Source: Nocardioides humi (GTDB lineage: Bacteria; Actinomycetota; Actinomycetes; Propionibacteriales; Nocardioidaceae). From it: a DNA stretch of 64,000 nt. The translations under genes and the position numbers were made by a program. The DNA lies in NCBI RefSeq assembly GCF_006494775.1, contig NZ_CP041146.1, positions 3,224,001 to 3,288,000 on the forward strand. Reading direction: 5' to 3'. Positions 1 through 8,519 of this stretch are shown here, piece by piece (position 1 is the stretch's first letter; every line of letters starts with the position of its first letter). The notes under the pieces are model-generated. The model was not told where the DNA came from. It ran no database searches and saw only the letters and a program-made list of their open reading frames with translations.

Positions 1-1
1 G

Positions 2-295
2 GCGTCCGGGGGCACCATCCTGAGCCTCGCCCACTACCACGAGCCGGTGAGCCTGGACTTCAACGTCTGCCGCCGCAAGCGCCTGCGCTACCAGTTCCCG
101 CCGAGCGGCGGTGGCCCGCAGGACATGGCGCTCGCCGCATCGCTGGTGGGGTCGCGACGAGTCGACCTCTCCTCGATGATCACCCACCGCCTGGACGGCC
201 TCGAGAACCTGCCGGAGGCGATCGCGATCACCTCGGACAAGGCGCGCTACGGCGCCCTCAACCCCGCCCAGGTGCGCGTCTCCGGATCCGACTGA
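2..295 (+). CDS. Zinc-type medium-chain alcohol dehydrogenase, C-terminal 97 residues (5' end cut off)
   Basis: The reading frame is already open at the left edge, so only the last 97 residues are present. They resemble the end of the nucleotide-binding half of medium-chain (MDR) zinc alcohol/threonine dehydrogenases: a glycine-rich strand (ASGGTILSL), a region after it that changes metabolic enzymes' substrate loops, and the typical terminal helix before KARYGALNP. The catalytic zinc ligands would lie upstream of the window and cannot be checked. A CoxG-like gene follows after 38 bases with its own Shine-Dalgarno (AGGAAGGAAG), so this is probably the promoter-side part of the operon running to 3260. 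The substrate cannot be told. Confidence 0.65.
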   Translation, partial: ASGGTILSLAHYHEPVSLDFNVCRRKRLRYQFPPSGGGPQDMALAASLVGSRRVDLSSMITHRLDGLENLPEAIAITSDKARYGALNPAQVRVSGSD

Positions 296-333
296 CGAGC
301 GCGACGACCCGCGCACAGGAAGGAAGTAGCCAC

Positions 334-966
334 GTGAAGCTCGAGAACAGCTTCGAGATCCCCGTCGCGATCGACGAGGCCTGGCCCATTCTGCTGGACA
401 TCGAGCGCATCGCGGTCTGCCTGCCCGGCGCCGCCATCGACAGCTCGGAGAACGACGTCTACACCGGCCGCGTGAAGATCAAGGCCGGACCGGTCACGGT
501 CAGCTACGCCGGTGAGATGCAGATGCAGGACGTCGACCGGGTGAACCACAGCGTGAGGCTCGCCGCCCAGGGCAAGGAGCAGCGCGGATCCGGGACCGTC
601 AAGGCCGACATCGCGGCCCGGGTCCTCCCGGCCGGCGACAGCGCCGCACGCGTCGAGCTGGTCACCGACCTGGCGATCACCGGCAAGCCGGCACAGCTCG
701 GACGGGGGCTGATCGCCGACGTCGGGTCGAAGATCATCGCCCAGTTCGCCGACAACCTCGCCCGCGAGATGAGTGGCCCGCCGCCGGTCGAGGAGACCGC
801 CGCGGCGCCGGGCGCACCGCGGCCGGCGGCCGCACCGGCGGCGGCGCCGGTCGACGACAGCCTCGATCTGCTCGCCGTGCTCAAGCCGCACCTGCTCCGC
901 GCCGGCGGCGGCCTGCTGGGCCTGCTCGTGCTCGTCGCTCTCCTCAAGCGACTGCTGCGCCGGTGA
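334..966 (+). CDS. CoxG-like SRPBCC-domain protein with C-terminal membrane anchor
   Basis: 210 residues from a GTG start preceded by AGGAAGGAAG. Residues 1-145 have the pattern of the CoxG/SRPBCC family (MKLENSFEIPV start, then a PGA motif and a YAGEM strand). An Ala/Pro-rich linker follows (about 150-172), then a Leu/Val helix (about 188-206) ending in RLLRR, which should anchor the protein to the membrane with the domain in the cytoplasm. CoxG proteins usually accompany molybdenum hydroxylases (CO dehydrogenase, xanthine-dehydrogenase types) and recruit them to the membrane. No such enzyme lies in this window, though one could lie upstream. Its stop overlaps the next start (GTGA), so the two are translationally coupled. 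Confidence 0.8.
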   Translation: MKLENSFEIPVAIDEAWPILLDIERIAVCLPGAAIDSSENDVYTGRVKIKAGPVTVSYAGEMQMQDVDRVNHSVRLAAQGKEQRGSGTVKADIAARVLPAGDSAARVELVTDLAITGKPAQLGRGLIADVGSKIIAQFADNLAREMSGPPPVEETAAAPGAPRPAAAPAAAPVDDSLDLLAVLKPHLLRAGGGLLGLLVLVALLKRLLRR

Positions 967-1442
967 CCAAGATCCTCGTCGCCTCCACCCGGCTCGCGGT
1001 GCAGCGTCTGCTCGGTGGCGACGAGCTCGCCCGGCACCTCGATCACGCGATCGAGCTGATCACCACCGACCCAGACGGCCGAGCCCACGTCGCGATGCTC
1101 AGCGTCGGCGAGGCGCTGGTCCTCGGCCCGACGCAGTGGCGGCTCGGACTGCACGGATCGAGCTCGACCGCCGCGCGCCTGGCGGAGCCCGGCGCGGAGG
1201 CGCTGTGCACGGTGGTGGCCGACGGCGCCCTCCACGGTCACCGGCTCGTGGTGGGTCGCAGCTGGGAGTTCGCCGTCGCGGGGCAGCGCCTCCGCGGCAT
1301 CGCCGCGACCGTGCGCGAGGTCAGCATCGACGAGGCCGACTACGCCACGCTCACCGGCGGCCCCACCTTCGAGCTCACGGTCCCCACGGGGCCGGTTCTC
1401 CAGCGGTGGGCGGACACCCTGTCCGCCCTCCGCCTCGGCTGA
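963..1442 (+). CDS. Pyridoxamine-5'-phosphate oxidase-like split-barrel protein (putative flavin binder)
   Basis: 159 residues; the GTG start overlaps the stop of the CoxG-like gene by four bases. The pattern of short beta strands (HVAMLSVGEALVLG, then WRLGLHGSSSTAARL, then EALCTVVADG) matches small FMN-binding split-barrel proteins of the pyridoxamine phosphate oxidase/flavin reductase type. Assignment rests on this overall pattern, not on an invariant motif. There is no signal peptide. Position in a run of oxidoreductase genes suggests a redox helper, but substrate and cofactor are unproven. It could equally be a conserved protein of unknown role in this operon. Confidence 0.5.
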   Translation: MTKILVASTRLAVQRLLGGDELARHLDHAIELITTDPDGRAHVAMLSVGEALVLGPTQWRLGLHGSSSTAARLAEPGAEALCTVVADGALHGHRLVVGRSWEFAVAGQRLRGIAATVREVSIDEADYATLTGGPTFELTVPTGPVLQRWADTLSALRLG

Positions 1443-1459
1443 TACAGGAAGGAAATGAC

Positions 1460-2512
1460 ATGAGGCTCAGGCACGACGTACTCGAGGGCTTCCTCGGCGA
1501 GCTCTATCAGGCGTACGGCGTATCGCGCGAGGAGGCAGAGATCGTCGCCCGGAGCCAGGTCGAGTCCAACCTCGTCGGCCACGACTCGCACGGCGTGATC
1601 AAGACCGCCGACTACCTCGCTCGCATCGAGAAGGGACATATCGTTCCCGGCGCGCCGTTCGAGGTCGAGACGGAGGGGCCGACCACCGCCGTGGTCAACG
1701 GCAACTGGGGATTCGGCTTCGTCGTCACGGACCGCGCGATGAGGATGGCCATCGAGAAGGCCAGGGCGACCGGTGTCGCGGGCGTGACGATCCGGCACCA
1801 GGGGCACGTGGGCCGCCTCGGCGCCTACACCGCGATGGCCGCCGAGGCCGGCCTGATCGCGGTGATGACCGCCGACTCGGGGCTCGGACCGAAGTCCGTC
1901 ACGCCGTTCGGCGGCCGGGAGCGGCGCCTCGGGACGAACCCGATCTCCATCGCCGTGCCGTCCGGGCAGTCCGGCGTCGTCTGCATCGACATGGCGACCG
2001 CGGCGGTCGCCTCGGGCAAGCTGCAGGTCGCGAAGGCGCGTGGTGAGCAGGTGCCGGCGGGCTGGATCGTCGACAGCGAGGGCCGCGGGACCACCGACCC
2101 CAACGCCTTCTACGAGGGCGGGGCACTGCTGCCGGTCGGCGCCGACCAGGGGCACAAGGGCTACGGCCTGTCGTTCATGGTGGAGGTGCTCTCGGGGCTG
2201 CTCACCGGTCTGGGCTTCGGGATCGACCCGCAGGGCCGGCACAACGACGGCTGCTTCATCGCGCTGTTCGACGTCGAGCGGTTCCGGCCGCTGGCCGATC
2301 TCGCGGCCGACGTCGACGCCTTCATCGACTTCCTCAAGGCCACCGAGCCGGCCGAGGGCTTCACCGAGATCCTCTACCCGGGCGAGCTGGAGGAGCGGCG
2401 GCGCCGTGCCGGCAGTCTCGACGGCCTCGAGATCGACGAGCGCACCTGGGACGAGCTGGCCCGGCTCGCGGCGGACAAGGGCGTCGCGCTCCCGGCGGAG
2501 GTGAGCGCATGA
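1460..2512 (+). CDS. Ldh2/malate-lactate dehydrogenase family NAD(P)-dependent oxidoreductase
   Basis: 350 residues from an ATG with a clear AGGAAGGAAA Shine-Dalgarno just upstream. The frame stays open for 687 bases before this ATG, but those codons read antisense-like arginine-rich sequence, so the later start is preferred. The protein has the hallmarks of the Ldh2/Mdh2 family: N-terminal helical part with GHDSHG, a central RHQGHVGRLG loop where the catalytic His is expected, a SVTPFGGRERRLGTNP stretch, and DQGHKGYGLSFMVEVLSG near the cofactor site. Family members reduce or oxidise 2-hydroxy acids (malate, lactate, ureidoglycolate, diketogulonate). The substrate is not readable from sequence. 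The stop overlaps the next ATG (ATGA). Confidence 0.85.
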   Translation: MRLRHDVLEGFLGELYQAYGVSREEAEIVARSQVESNLVGHDSHGVIKTADYLARIEKGHIVPGAPFEVETEGPTTAVVNGNWGFGFVVTDRAMRMAIEKARATGVAGVTIRHQGHVGRLGAYTAMAAEAGLIAVMTADSGLGPKSVTPFGGRERRLGTNPISIAVPSGQSGVVCIDMATAAVASGKLQVAKARGEQVPAGWIVDSEGRGTTDPNAFYEGGALLPVGADQGHKGYGLSFMVEVLSGLLTGLGFGIDPQGRHNDGCFIALFDVERFRPLADLAADVDAFIDFLKATEPAEGFTEILYPGELEERRRRAGSLDGLEIDERTWDELARLAADKGVALPAEVSA

Positions 2513-3260
2513 GGACCGAGACCGACCTCGCGGGCAAGGTCGCCCTGGTCACCGGCGGCTCGTCGGGCATCGGCGCGGCGACCGCACGGGCGCTCGCGGG
2601 GAGGGCATGGCCGTCGCCGTGGCCGCCCGGCGGGACGCGGAGCTGGACGCCGTCGTCGCCGAGATCCGCGGCCAGGGCGGCCGAGCGATCGCCGTACCCA
2701 CCGATGTCGCGCGCTGGGAGGACTGCGCGACCGCCGTGCAGCGCACCGTGGACGAGCTCGGCGGTCTGGACGTCCTCGTCAACGGCGCCGGCGTCATGCT
2801 GATGGCGAGGATCGAGAACGCCGATCCGCAGGAGTGGGTCCAGATGATGGAGGTCAACGTCCTGGGCTCCATGTTCCTGGCCAAGCTCGCCCTCCCGCAC
2901 CTCCTCGAGCGACAGGGCGCGGTCGTGCAGCTGTCGTCGGCCGCCGGTCGCGTGGCGCGCGTCAACACGTCCGGCTACTGCGCGAGCAAGTACGCCATCA
3001 CCGCGTTCTGCGAGTCGCTGCGACAGGAGGTCGGCGACCGCGGAGTCCGCGTCATCGTCCTCGAGCCCGGCTCGACGAACACCGACCTGCGGTTCTCGAT
3101 CACCGACGAGGAGGTGCTCGCCGCGGTGAGCGCCCGCAGCGCCACGATCGAGCAGCTCGAGGCGGACGACATCGCGGACGTGGTGGTGTTCTCCCTGACC
3201 CGCCACCCCCGGGTCGCGATGAACGAGCTGCTCTTCCGGCCCACGCAGCAGAACTGGTGA
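2509..3260 (+). pseudogene. Short-chain dehydrogenase/reductase, broken by a 1-base deletion
   Basis: The gene begins with ATG overlapping the previous stop and reads a normal SDR cofactor motif (TGGSSGIGAA) before the frame is lost in the G-run at 2598-2601. The rest continues in another frame from 2607 (MAVAVAARRD..., NGAGVM, catalytic SGYCASK with Tyr and Lys). Adding one G to the run restores an uninterrupted 250-residue SDR of normal length. Both halves are well conserved, so a sequencing error or a very recent mutation is more likely than an old pseudogene. The restored enzyme would be a cytoplasmic NAD(P)-dependent alcohol/ketone oxidoreductase, co-transcribed with the Ldh2-type gene. 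Confidence 0.85.
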
Positions 3261-3298
3261 AGCTGCCCGGCGCTCGCCGCTGAGCCACGCTGAGGCGG

Positions 3299-5458
3299 TC
3301 ATCGGGCGAGCGCGGGCGCGGGCTCCGGCACCGCATCGGCGGCGCGCCGGGCCGGGCGCCGCGGCCAGGCCCGCTCACCGAGCAGCACCAGCACCGCGGG
3401 GAGCACGACGAGCCGGATCACCGTGGCGTCGATGAGGATCGCGGCGGAGAGGCCGACGCCCATCATCTTCATCTCCATCATCGACAGCGTCGCGAAGATG
3501 GCGAACACGGAGACCATCACGGCGGCCGCGCTGGTGATCACGCCGGCGGTGTCGGCGATGCCGCGGTGCACGGCGTCGCGGGCGGGCAGGCCGCGGTCGA
3601 TCAGCTCGCGGATCCGGCTCAGCACGAACACGTGGTAGTCCATGGACAGGCCGACCAGGACGACGAGGACGAAGATCGGGATCCAGTCGATCACGAAGCC
3701 CGGGCTGGTGAAGTCGAGGAGGCCCTCGCCGACGCCGTGCTGGAAGACGATGGACAGCAGGCCGAACGCGACGCCGACCGACGCCAGGTTGAGCACGGTC
3801 GAGACCAGGCCGAGCAGGACGCTGCGGAACGCGAGCACCATCATCACCATGGTCAGCAGCAGCACGAAGCCCAGCAGGAACGGCATCCGCTGGTCCCGCT
3901 TGTCGTTGTAGTCCAGCGAGTCGGCCGCGCCGCCGCCGACCGCCCATGCGCTGTCGCCGGGGAGGTCGTCGAGGGCGGCCGGGGCGAGGTCGGCGCGGAG
4001 CCGCTCGATGGCGTCGGCGGCCCGGTCGTCGGACTCCTCGAAGGGCAGCGCGAGGTCGACGACCGACGTACCGCCGTCGGCGGAGGTGCGCACCTGCGCG
4101 CCGTCGGTCACGAAGTCGCCGGAGCGCTCGGCGTCGGTGGCGAGTCGCTCCAGCGCGGCCTGCGCCGCGGCCGGGTCCGCGCCGGTCACGACGACCTGGG
4201 CGGAGGTGCCCTCGCCCGGGAACGCCCGGGTGATCTCGCGCAGGGTCTGCACGGCGGGGATGTCGGCGGGCAGCGTCTCGATGCTGGCCTGGTGCGTCTT
4301 CATCGTGAAGGCGGGTACGGCGAGCGCGGCGATGCCGATCGAGGAGACGACCAGCGCGGCGACGGGATGGCGGACCACCGGGCCGAGGACCCGGCCGCTG
4401 ATCGTGCCGGTCCGGACGCGGCGGGTGAGCCGCCACAGCAGGGGGATGCGGGGCCGGTCGACCCAGCGGCCGAGCTTGACCAGCAGCGCGGGGAGCACGG
4501 TGATCGAGCCGAGGACGGCGACCGCGACCACGAGGATCGCGCCGGTGGCCAGGGAGTTGAAGGTGACGTCGGTGAGCACGAACAGGCCCGCCAGCGAGGC
4601 GACCACGGCGGCGCCGGACACCAGGATCGCGTGGCCGGAGGTCTCCGCGGCGATCGCGACGGCGTCGAGCGTCGTACGTCCGGCGGCCCGCTCCTGGCGC
4701 TCCCGCTTGAGGTAGAACAGCGAGTAGTCGACGCCGACGGCCATGCCGATCAGCACGATCATGCTGTAGACGGTCGGCTCGGCCGGGACCAGCCACGAGA
4801 TCGGGGCGCTGATGCCGATCGTCGCGGCGACGCTGGTCGCGGCGAGCAGCACCGGCAGCCCGGCGGCGATGAGCGCGCCGAAGGCGAGCAGCATCAGCAC
4901 CAGCGTGATCGGGAGGCTGATGAACTCCGCCGACCGCAGGTCCTCGCCCACCCGCTCGTCGATCGCGTCGCCGATGGTGACGTCGCCGGCCTGCGCGACG
5001 ACCAGGTCGGGATGGTCGGCCTGGACCGCGGACGTCACGTCGAGCAGCGGCGCGGCGTCGACGTCCTCGGAGGTCAGCTCGACGGAGACGAGGAGGGCGC
5101 TGCCGTCCGCACTGGGGACGGCGTCGCCGACCCCCGCGACACCGGGGACGCTCCGCATCTGCTCGGCCAGCTCGGCGGCGGCCGCGCGGGCGGCGGCGGC
5201 GTCCAGGTCGCCCGAGCGGGCGCGCACCAGGACGCTCTCGTACGGCGCCTGGTCGAGCCCGGCGGCGTCGACCAGGTCGGCGGCGCGGCCGGACTCGCCG
5301 ACCCGGTAGTCGGCGTCCTCGACGTCGTTGGTGGGGACGGTGGCGGCCAGGCCGACCGCGATCACGACGAACGCCAGCCAGGCGCCGATCGCGCGCCAGG
5401 GATGGGTGGCGCTCCAGCGGGCGGCGCGCGTGGGCAGCGCGCTCAGGGCTGTGGACAT
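3299..5458 (-). CDS. MMPL-family RND-type membrane transporter
   Basis: 719 residues. There is one N-terminal membrane helix, a large extracytoplasmic loop (about 45-175), five to six helices, a second helix near 375, a second extracytoplasmic loop and a final helix bundle (about 525-700). This internal duplication is typical of actinobacterial MMPL exporters. The loop after helix 4 carries GMAVGVDYSLFYLKRERQE and the second half has GLSMDYHVFVLSRIRE, the GxxxDY motif of the proton relay in both halves. MMPL proteins export lipids, siderophores or drugs using the proton gradient. It is divergent from a kinase/regulator pair, which probably controls it. An 18-base palindrome lies between them. 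Confidence 0.9.
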   Translation of the reverse strand: MSTALSALPTRAARWSATHPWRAIGAWLAFVVIAVGLAATVPTNDVEDADYRVGESGRAADLVDAAGLDQAPYESVLVRARSGDLDAAAARAAAAELAEQMRSVPGVAGVGDAVPSADGSALLVSVELTSEDVDAAPLLDVTSAVQADHPDLVVAQAGDVTIGDAIDERVGEDLRSAEFISLPITLVLMLLAFGALIAAGLPVLLAATSVAATIGISAPISWLVPAEPTVYSMIVLIGMAVGVDYSLFYLKRERQERAAGRTTLDAVAIAAETSGHAILVSGAAVVASLAGLFVLTDVTFNSLATGAILVVAVAVLGSITVLPALLVKLGRWVDRPRIPLLWRLTRRVRTGTISGRVLGPVVRHPVAALVVSSIGIAALAVPAFTMKTHQASIETLPADIPAVQTLREITRAFPGEGTSAQVVVTGADPAAAQAALERLATDAERSGDFVTDGAQVRTSADGGTSVVDLALPFEESDDRAADAIERLRADLAPAALDDLPGDSAWAVGGGAADSLDYNDKRDQRMPFLLGFVLLLTMVMMVLAFRSVLLGLVSTVLNLASVGVAFGLLSIVFQHGVGEGLLDFTSPGFVIDWIPIFVLVVLVGLSMDYHVFVLSRIRELIDRGLPARDAVHRGIADTAGVITSAAAVMVSVFAIFATLSMMEMKMMGVGLSAAILIDATVIRLVVLPAVLVLLGERAWPRRPARRAADAVPEPAPALAR

Positions 5459-5543
5459 GGGAGCTCCTGGGAGAGAGAAGGGAGAGTGGCTCCAGCCTCC
5501 CGACGCCGAGGGGCGAGGTCAGGGGTGGAGCGTCCCGTCCGGG

Positions 5544-5561
5544 AGTGGTGCCTGCACCACT
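5544..5561. promoter_or_regulatory. 18-base palindrome in the MMPL / kinase divergent promoter region
   Basis: AGTGGTGC-CT-GCACCACT has perfect 8-base arms around two bases. It lies 86 bases upstream of the MMPL start and 34 bases upstream of the kinase start. This is the natural place for the response regulator encoded at 6743-7384 to bind and control both directions. Binding is inferred. Confidence 0.45.
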
Positions 5562-5594
5562 GCCCGTCCGGCCCGCGTCGGGGAGACTGGTGCG

Positions 5595-6779
5595 GTGAGC
5601 AGCAGCAGTCTCGACGACGTCCGTCCCGGCGACGTCAGCCCCGACGGTGGGGCGCGCGCCGGTCGCTGGACGGTGACCGGGTACGCCGCCCTGCACGTGC
5701 TGCTGTTCGCCCCGATCGTGGTGACCTTCGTGCTGGTGGTGGTCAGCTCGGTGCTGGTCGTGGTGTGGGTCGGGATCCTGCTGCTGGCCGGTCTCCTGCC
5801 CGCGATGCGCGGCCTGGCCGGGCTGCACCGCTCGATGGCCGGCCGGGTCCTCGGCACGCCCGTGCCGGCGCCGTACCTCCCCCTCACCGGCGGCCCGCTC
5901 GCCGATCTGCGCACCCGCGCCGCCGACCCGATGACCTGGCGCGACCTGCTCTGGATGCTGTGGGCGATGACCTTCGGGTTCGCGGTCTCGCTGCTCGCGG
6001 TGGTGCTCTTCCTCGCGGTGGTGACGCTCCCGATCTGGTGGTACGGCGTCGTCCCGCTCCTGCGCGGTCGCGCGGCCGTGGACCGCGCGATCCTCACCAT
6101 CGGCCGCACCGAGCGGCTGGAGCAGCGGGTGGAGGCGTTGACCGCGTCGCGGGCCGTGGTGGTCGACCACTCGGCGACCGAGCTGCGCCGGATCGAGCGC
6201 GACCTGCACGACGGGCCGCAGGCCCGGCTGGCCGCCGTCTCCCTCAGCCTGGGCCTCGCCGACGACCTCTTCGACTCCGACCCGGAGGCCGCACGCCGGC
6301 TGATCAACGAGGCCCGCGGCACGTCGTCCACGGCGCTCGGCGAGCTGCGCGACGTCGTCCGCGGCATCCACCCGCCGGTGCTCGCCGACCGCGGCCTCGC
6401 GGGCGCGGTGTCCGCGCTGGCCCTGGACATGGCGGTCCCGGTCGAGCTCGCCCTCGACGTACCCGACCGGCTGCCGGCGCCGGTCGAGTCGGCGGTCTAC
6501 TTCGCGGTGGCCGAGTGCCTCGCCAACACCGCCAAGCACGCCGGGGCCGCGCAGTCCTGGGTGAGCATCCGCCACGACGGCGCCGTGCTGCGCGGCGAGG
6601 TCGGGGACGACGGCCGCGGCGGCGCCGACCTCCGCGGGGGGACCGGGCTCCCGGGCGTGGCCGCCCGTCTGGCAGCCTTCGATGGAACCCTGTCGGTGTC
6701 GAGCCCCGTCGGCGGGCCCACCGTCGTGACCTGGGAGGTTCCGTGCGCATCGTCCTCGCCGAAGACCACGCGCTCCTGA
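5595..6779 (+). CDS. Two-component sensor histidine kinase (NarL-type partner)
   Basis: 394 residues from a GTG start at 5595. Longer frames exist upstream but run into the promoter palindrome and the MMPL leader. Residues 25-165 hold four hydrophobic segments, as in the 'putative sensor' domain of actinobacterial kinases. The HisKA_3 dimerisation helix has RIERDLHDGPQARL with the phospho-accepting His near residue 205. The ATPase domain follows (about 290-390), with AVAECLANTAKHAG as the N-box and GDDGRGG as a G-box. It should phosphorylate the regulator that overlaps its 3' end by 37 bases. The signal is unknown; the divergent exporter suggests an envelope-active compound. Confidence 0.88.
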   Translation: MSSSSLDDVRPGDVSPDGGARAGRWTVTGYAALHVLLFAPIVVTFVLVVVSSVLVVVWVGILLLAGLLPAMRGLAGLHRSMAGRVLGTPVPAPYLPLTGGPLADLRTRAADPMTWRDLLWMLWAMTFGFAVSLLAVVLFLAVVTLPIWWYGVVPLLRGRAAVDRAILTIGRTERLEQRVEALTASRAVVVDHSATELRRIERDLHDGPQARLAAVSLSLGLADDLFDSDPEAARRLINEARGTSSTALGELRDVVRGIHPPVLADRGLAGAVSALALDMAVPVELALDVPDRLPAPVESAVYFAVAECLANTAKHAGAAQSWVSIRHDGAVLRGEVGDDGRGGADLRGGTGLPGVAARLAAFDGTLSVSSPVGGPTVVTWEVPCASSSPKTTRS

Positions 6780-7384
6780 GAGCCGGGCTGACCCAGCTGC
6801 TCGAGGCCAAGGGCTTCGAGGTGGTCGCCGCGGTCGACAACCTCACCGAGCTGGAGCGGGCGCTCGACGACCCGAGCGCGGAGGCGGCCGTGGTCGACGT
6901 ACGGATGCCGCCGACCTTCACCGACGAGGGCCTGCGCGCCGCGATCGCCGCCCGCGAGCGCCGGCCGGGCTTCCCGGTCCTGGTGCTCTCGCAGTACGTC
7001 GAGCAGCTCTACGCCCGCGAGCTCCTGGCGAGCGGCGAGGGCGCGGTCGGCTACCTCCTCAAGGACCGGGTCTCCGACGTCGCCGAGTTCGTCGACGCCC
7101 TGCGCCGGGTCGCCGACGGCGGCACCGTCCTCGACCCCTCGGTCGTCGCCGCCGTCCTCGACCGCCGCAAGGACACCCCGGTCGACCGGCTCACCGAGCG
7201 GGAGCGCGAGGTGCTCGCCCTGATGGCCGAGGGCCGCGCCAACGCCGGCATCGCCCAGGCGCTGGTCGTCACCGAGAAGGCCGTCGCCAAGCACATCAAC
7301 AGCATCTTCGCGAAGCTCGACCTGCCCGCCGACACCGACGACCACCGCCGGGTGCGGGCGGTGCTGGAGTGGCTGCGGTTCTGA
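6743..7384 (+). CDS. NarL/LuxR-family response regulator
   Basis: 213 residues. The GTG start lies inside the 3' end of the kinase gene, so the two are translationally coupled. The receiver domain has the acidic pair in VLAEDHALLRAG, the phospho-accepting Asp in AVVDVRMPP (about residue 51) and the conserved Lys in YLLKDRV. The LuxR-type helix-turn-helix follows (LTEREREVLALMAEGRAN, then VTEKAVAKHINSIFAKL). It is expected to activate or repress the MMPL gene and perhaps its own operon through the palindrome at 5544-5561. The following 184 bases to 7568 separate convergent genes; I see no strong hairpin with a T-run there. Confidence 0.9.
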   Translation: MRIVLAEDHALLRAGLTQLLEAKGFEVVAAVDNLTELERALDDPSAEAAVVDVRMPPTFTDEGLRAAIAARERRPGFPVLVLSQYVEQLYARELLASGEGAVGYLLKDRVSDVAEFVDALRRVADGGTVLDPSVVAAVLDRRKDTPVDRLTEREREVLALMAEGRANAGIAQALVVTEKAVAKHINSIFAKLDLPADTDDHRRVRAVLEWLRF

Positions 7385-7568
7385 GCTGTCGGGCCGAGCG
7401 TGTCGCTCGTCGACCGCTCGCCCGGGCACTCGCAAGCTCGGCCCAGGCTTCGCGGTCGACGCCGCTTCGCGGCAAGCGCCACGCTGCCGGCCACGCAGTC
7501 CAGGCTCGGAGGGGCCAGGACGTCCTGGCGGCCAGACCTGCGCACATCCGGGCCGAGCGCGTCGGACG

Positions 7569-8519
7569 TCAACGCGAGCCCCGGGCTCCCGGCACGTCCT
7601 CCTCCGCGTCCAGCACCGCGCGGCGCATGAGCTGCTCGTCGCGCCAGGCGACCCGCGCCTCCCACTCCTCGAGCGGGACCAGCGCCCGGCGCTGCGCGGC
7701 GACGGTGGCGACGAGGTCGGGGGTCCACGGGTCGTGCTGGCCCCGCTCGCGCCCCATCCGCTCGTACGCCGGGCCCATCCGCTCCGCGTGCGCCGCGATG
7801 CCGCCGCGGGTGTTGAGGTCGACGGTCTCGAACGGCCCGACCACGCTCCACCGGCGGCCCAGGCCCAGGCGCACCACGGCGTCCAGGTCCGCCACGTCGA
7901 CGACGCCGTCGCGCACCAGGCAGTACGCCTCGCGCAGGACGGCGCCCTGGAGGCGGTTGAACACGAAGCCCTCGACCTCGCGGCGCAGGGCGATCGGCTG
8001 CAGCCCGGCCGCGGCGTACAGCTCGGTCGCACGGCGGGTGACCGCCGGCTTCGTCGCGACGCTCGGGACGACCTCGATCATCGGCAGCAGGTACGGCGGA
8101 TTGGCCGGGTGGGCGACGAGGACCCGGTGCTCCACGGTGCTGCCCTCGGCCAGCACGCCGGCGCGGAGGGCGGAGCTGGAGCTGGCCAGCGGGACGTCGT
8201 CCGCGGTGAGGTGGGCGAGGCGCCGGTAGAGGCCCTGCTTGACGTCGAGGCGCTCGGGCGCGCACTCCTGGACCAGCTCGACCTGCGCCACGGCGTCGTC
8301 GAGCTCGCCGACGAGCTCGACCCGGTCCGCGACCACGGCCGGCTCCTCCGCCAGCAGGCCGTGCCCGGCCAGCCGGTCCAGCCGGTCCCGGAGGTCGGCG
8401 CCCGCGCGGGTGCGGGCGTCCGGGTACGGGTCCCAGCAGCGGACGTCGTGTCCGGCGCGGGCGAACACGATCGCCATGGACACCCCGATCGAGCCGGCGC
8501 CCAGGACGCCGATCGTCAT
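7569..8519 (-). CDS. 3-hydroxyacyl-CoA dehydrogenase-family protein (lambda-crystallin / gulonate-dehydrogenase-like)
   Basis: 316 residues. The ATG at 8519 overlaps the stop of the iron alcohol dehydrogenase gene (ATGA), which favours it over a GTG six bases earlier. The N-terminal Rossmann motif is IGVLGAGSIGVSMA. The middle has the ASSSSALRAG loop, and VAHPANPPYLLPMIEVV has the catalytic His region of 3-hydroxyacyl-CoA dehydrogenases. The C-terminal domain carries EVEGFVFNRLQGAVLREA. The length fits the single-domain, non-CoA relatives (L-gulonate 3-dehydrogenase, carnitine dehydrogenase type) better than FadB. As the last gene of the six-gene operon it may oxidise a hydroxy-acid formed downstream of the monooxygenase route. 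Confidence 0.78.
   Translation of the reverse strand: MTIGVLGAGSIGVSMAIVFARAGHDVRCWDPYPDARTRAGADLRDRLDRLAGHGLLAEEPAVVADRVELVGELDDAVAQVELVQECAPERLDVKQGLYRRLAHLTADDVPLASSSSALRAGVLAEGSTVEHRVLVAHPANPPYLLPMIEVVPSVATKPAVTRRATELYAAAGLQPIALRREVEGFVFNRLQGAVLREAYCLVRDGVVDVADLDAVVRLGLGRRWSVVGPFETVDLNTRGGIAAHAERMGPAYERMGRERGQHDPWTPDLVATVAAQRRALVPLEEWEARVAWRDEQLMRRAVLDAEEDVPGARGSR

Noticed and set aside
2509..3260. Frameshift considered as programmed ribosomal frameshifting
   Set aside because: No slippery heptamer or following structure is evident and SDRs do not use it; the same type of deletion recurs in four unrelated genes.
3566..6742. Very long open frame on the plus strand opposite the MMPL gene
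   Set aside because: It is rich in Arg, Gly, Asp and His with no conserved motif, and arises from strong third-position GC bias opposite a real gene. Only its last part from 6743 (response regulator) is real.
7385..7568. Repeat of CGGGCCGAGCGYGTCG (near 7388 and 7550) considered as an insertion-element remnant
   Set aside because: Only a short imperfect match in a 184-base gap, with no terminal inverted repeats or transposase remains.
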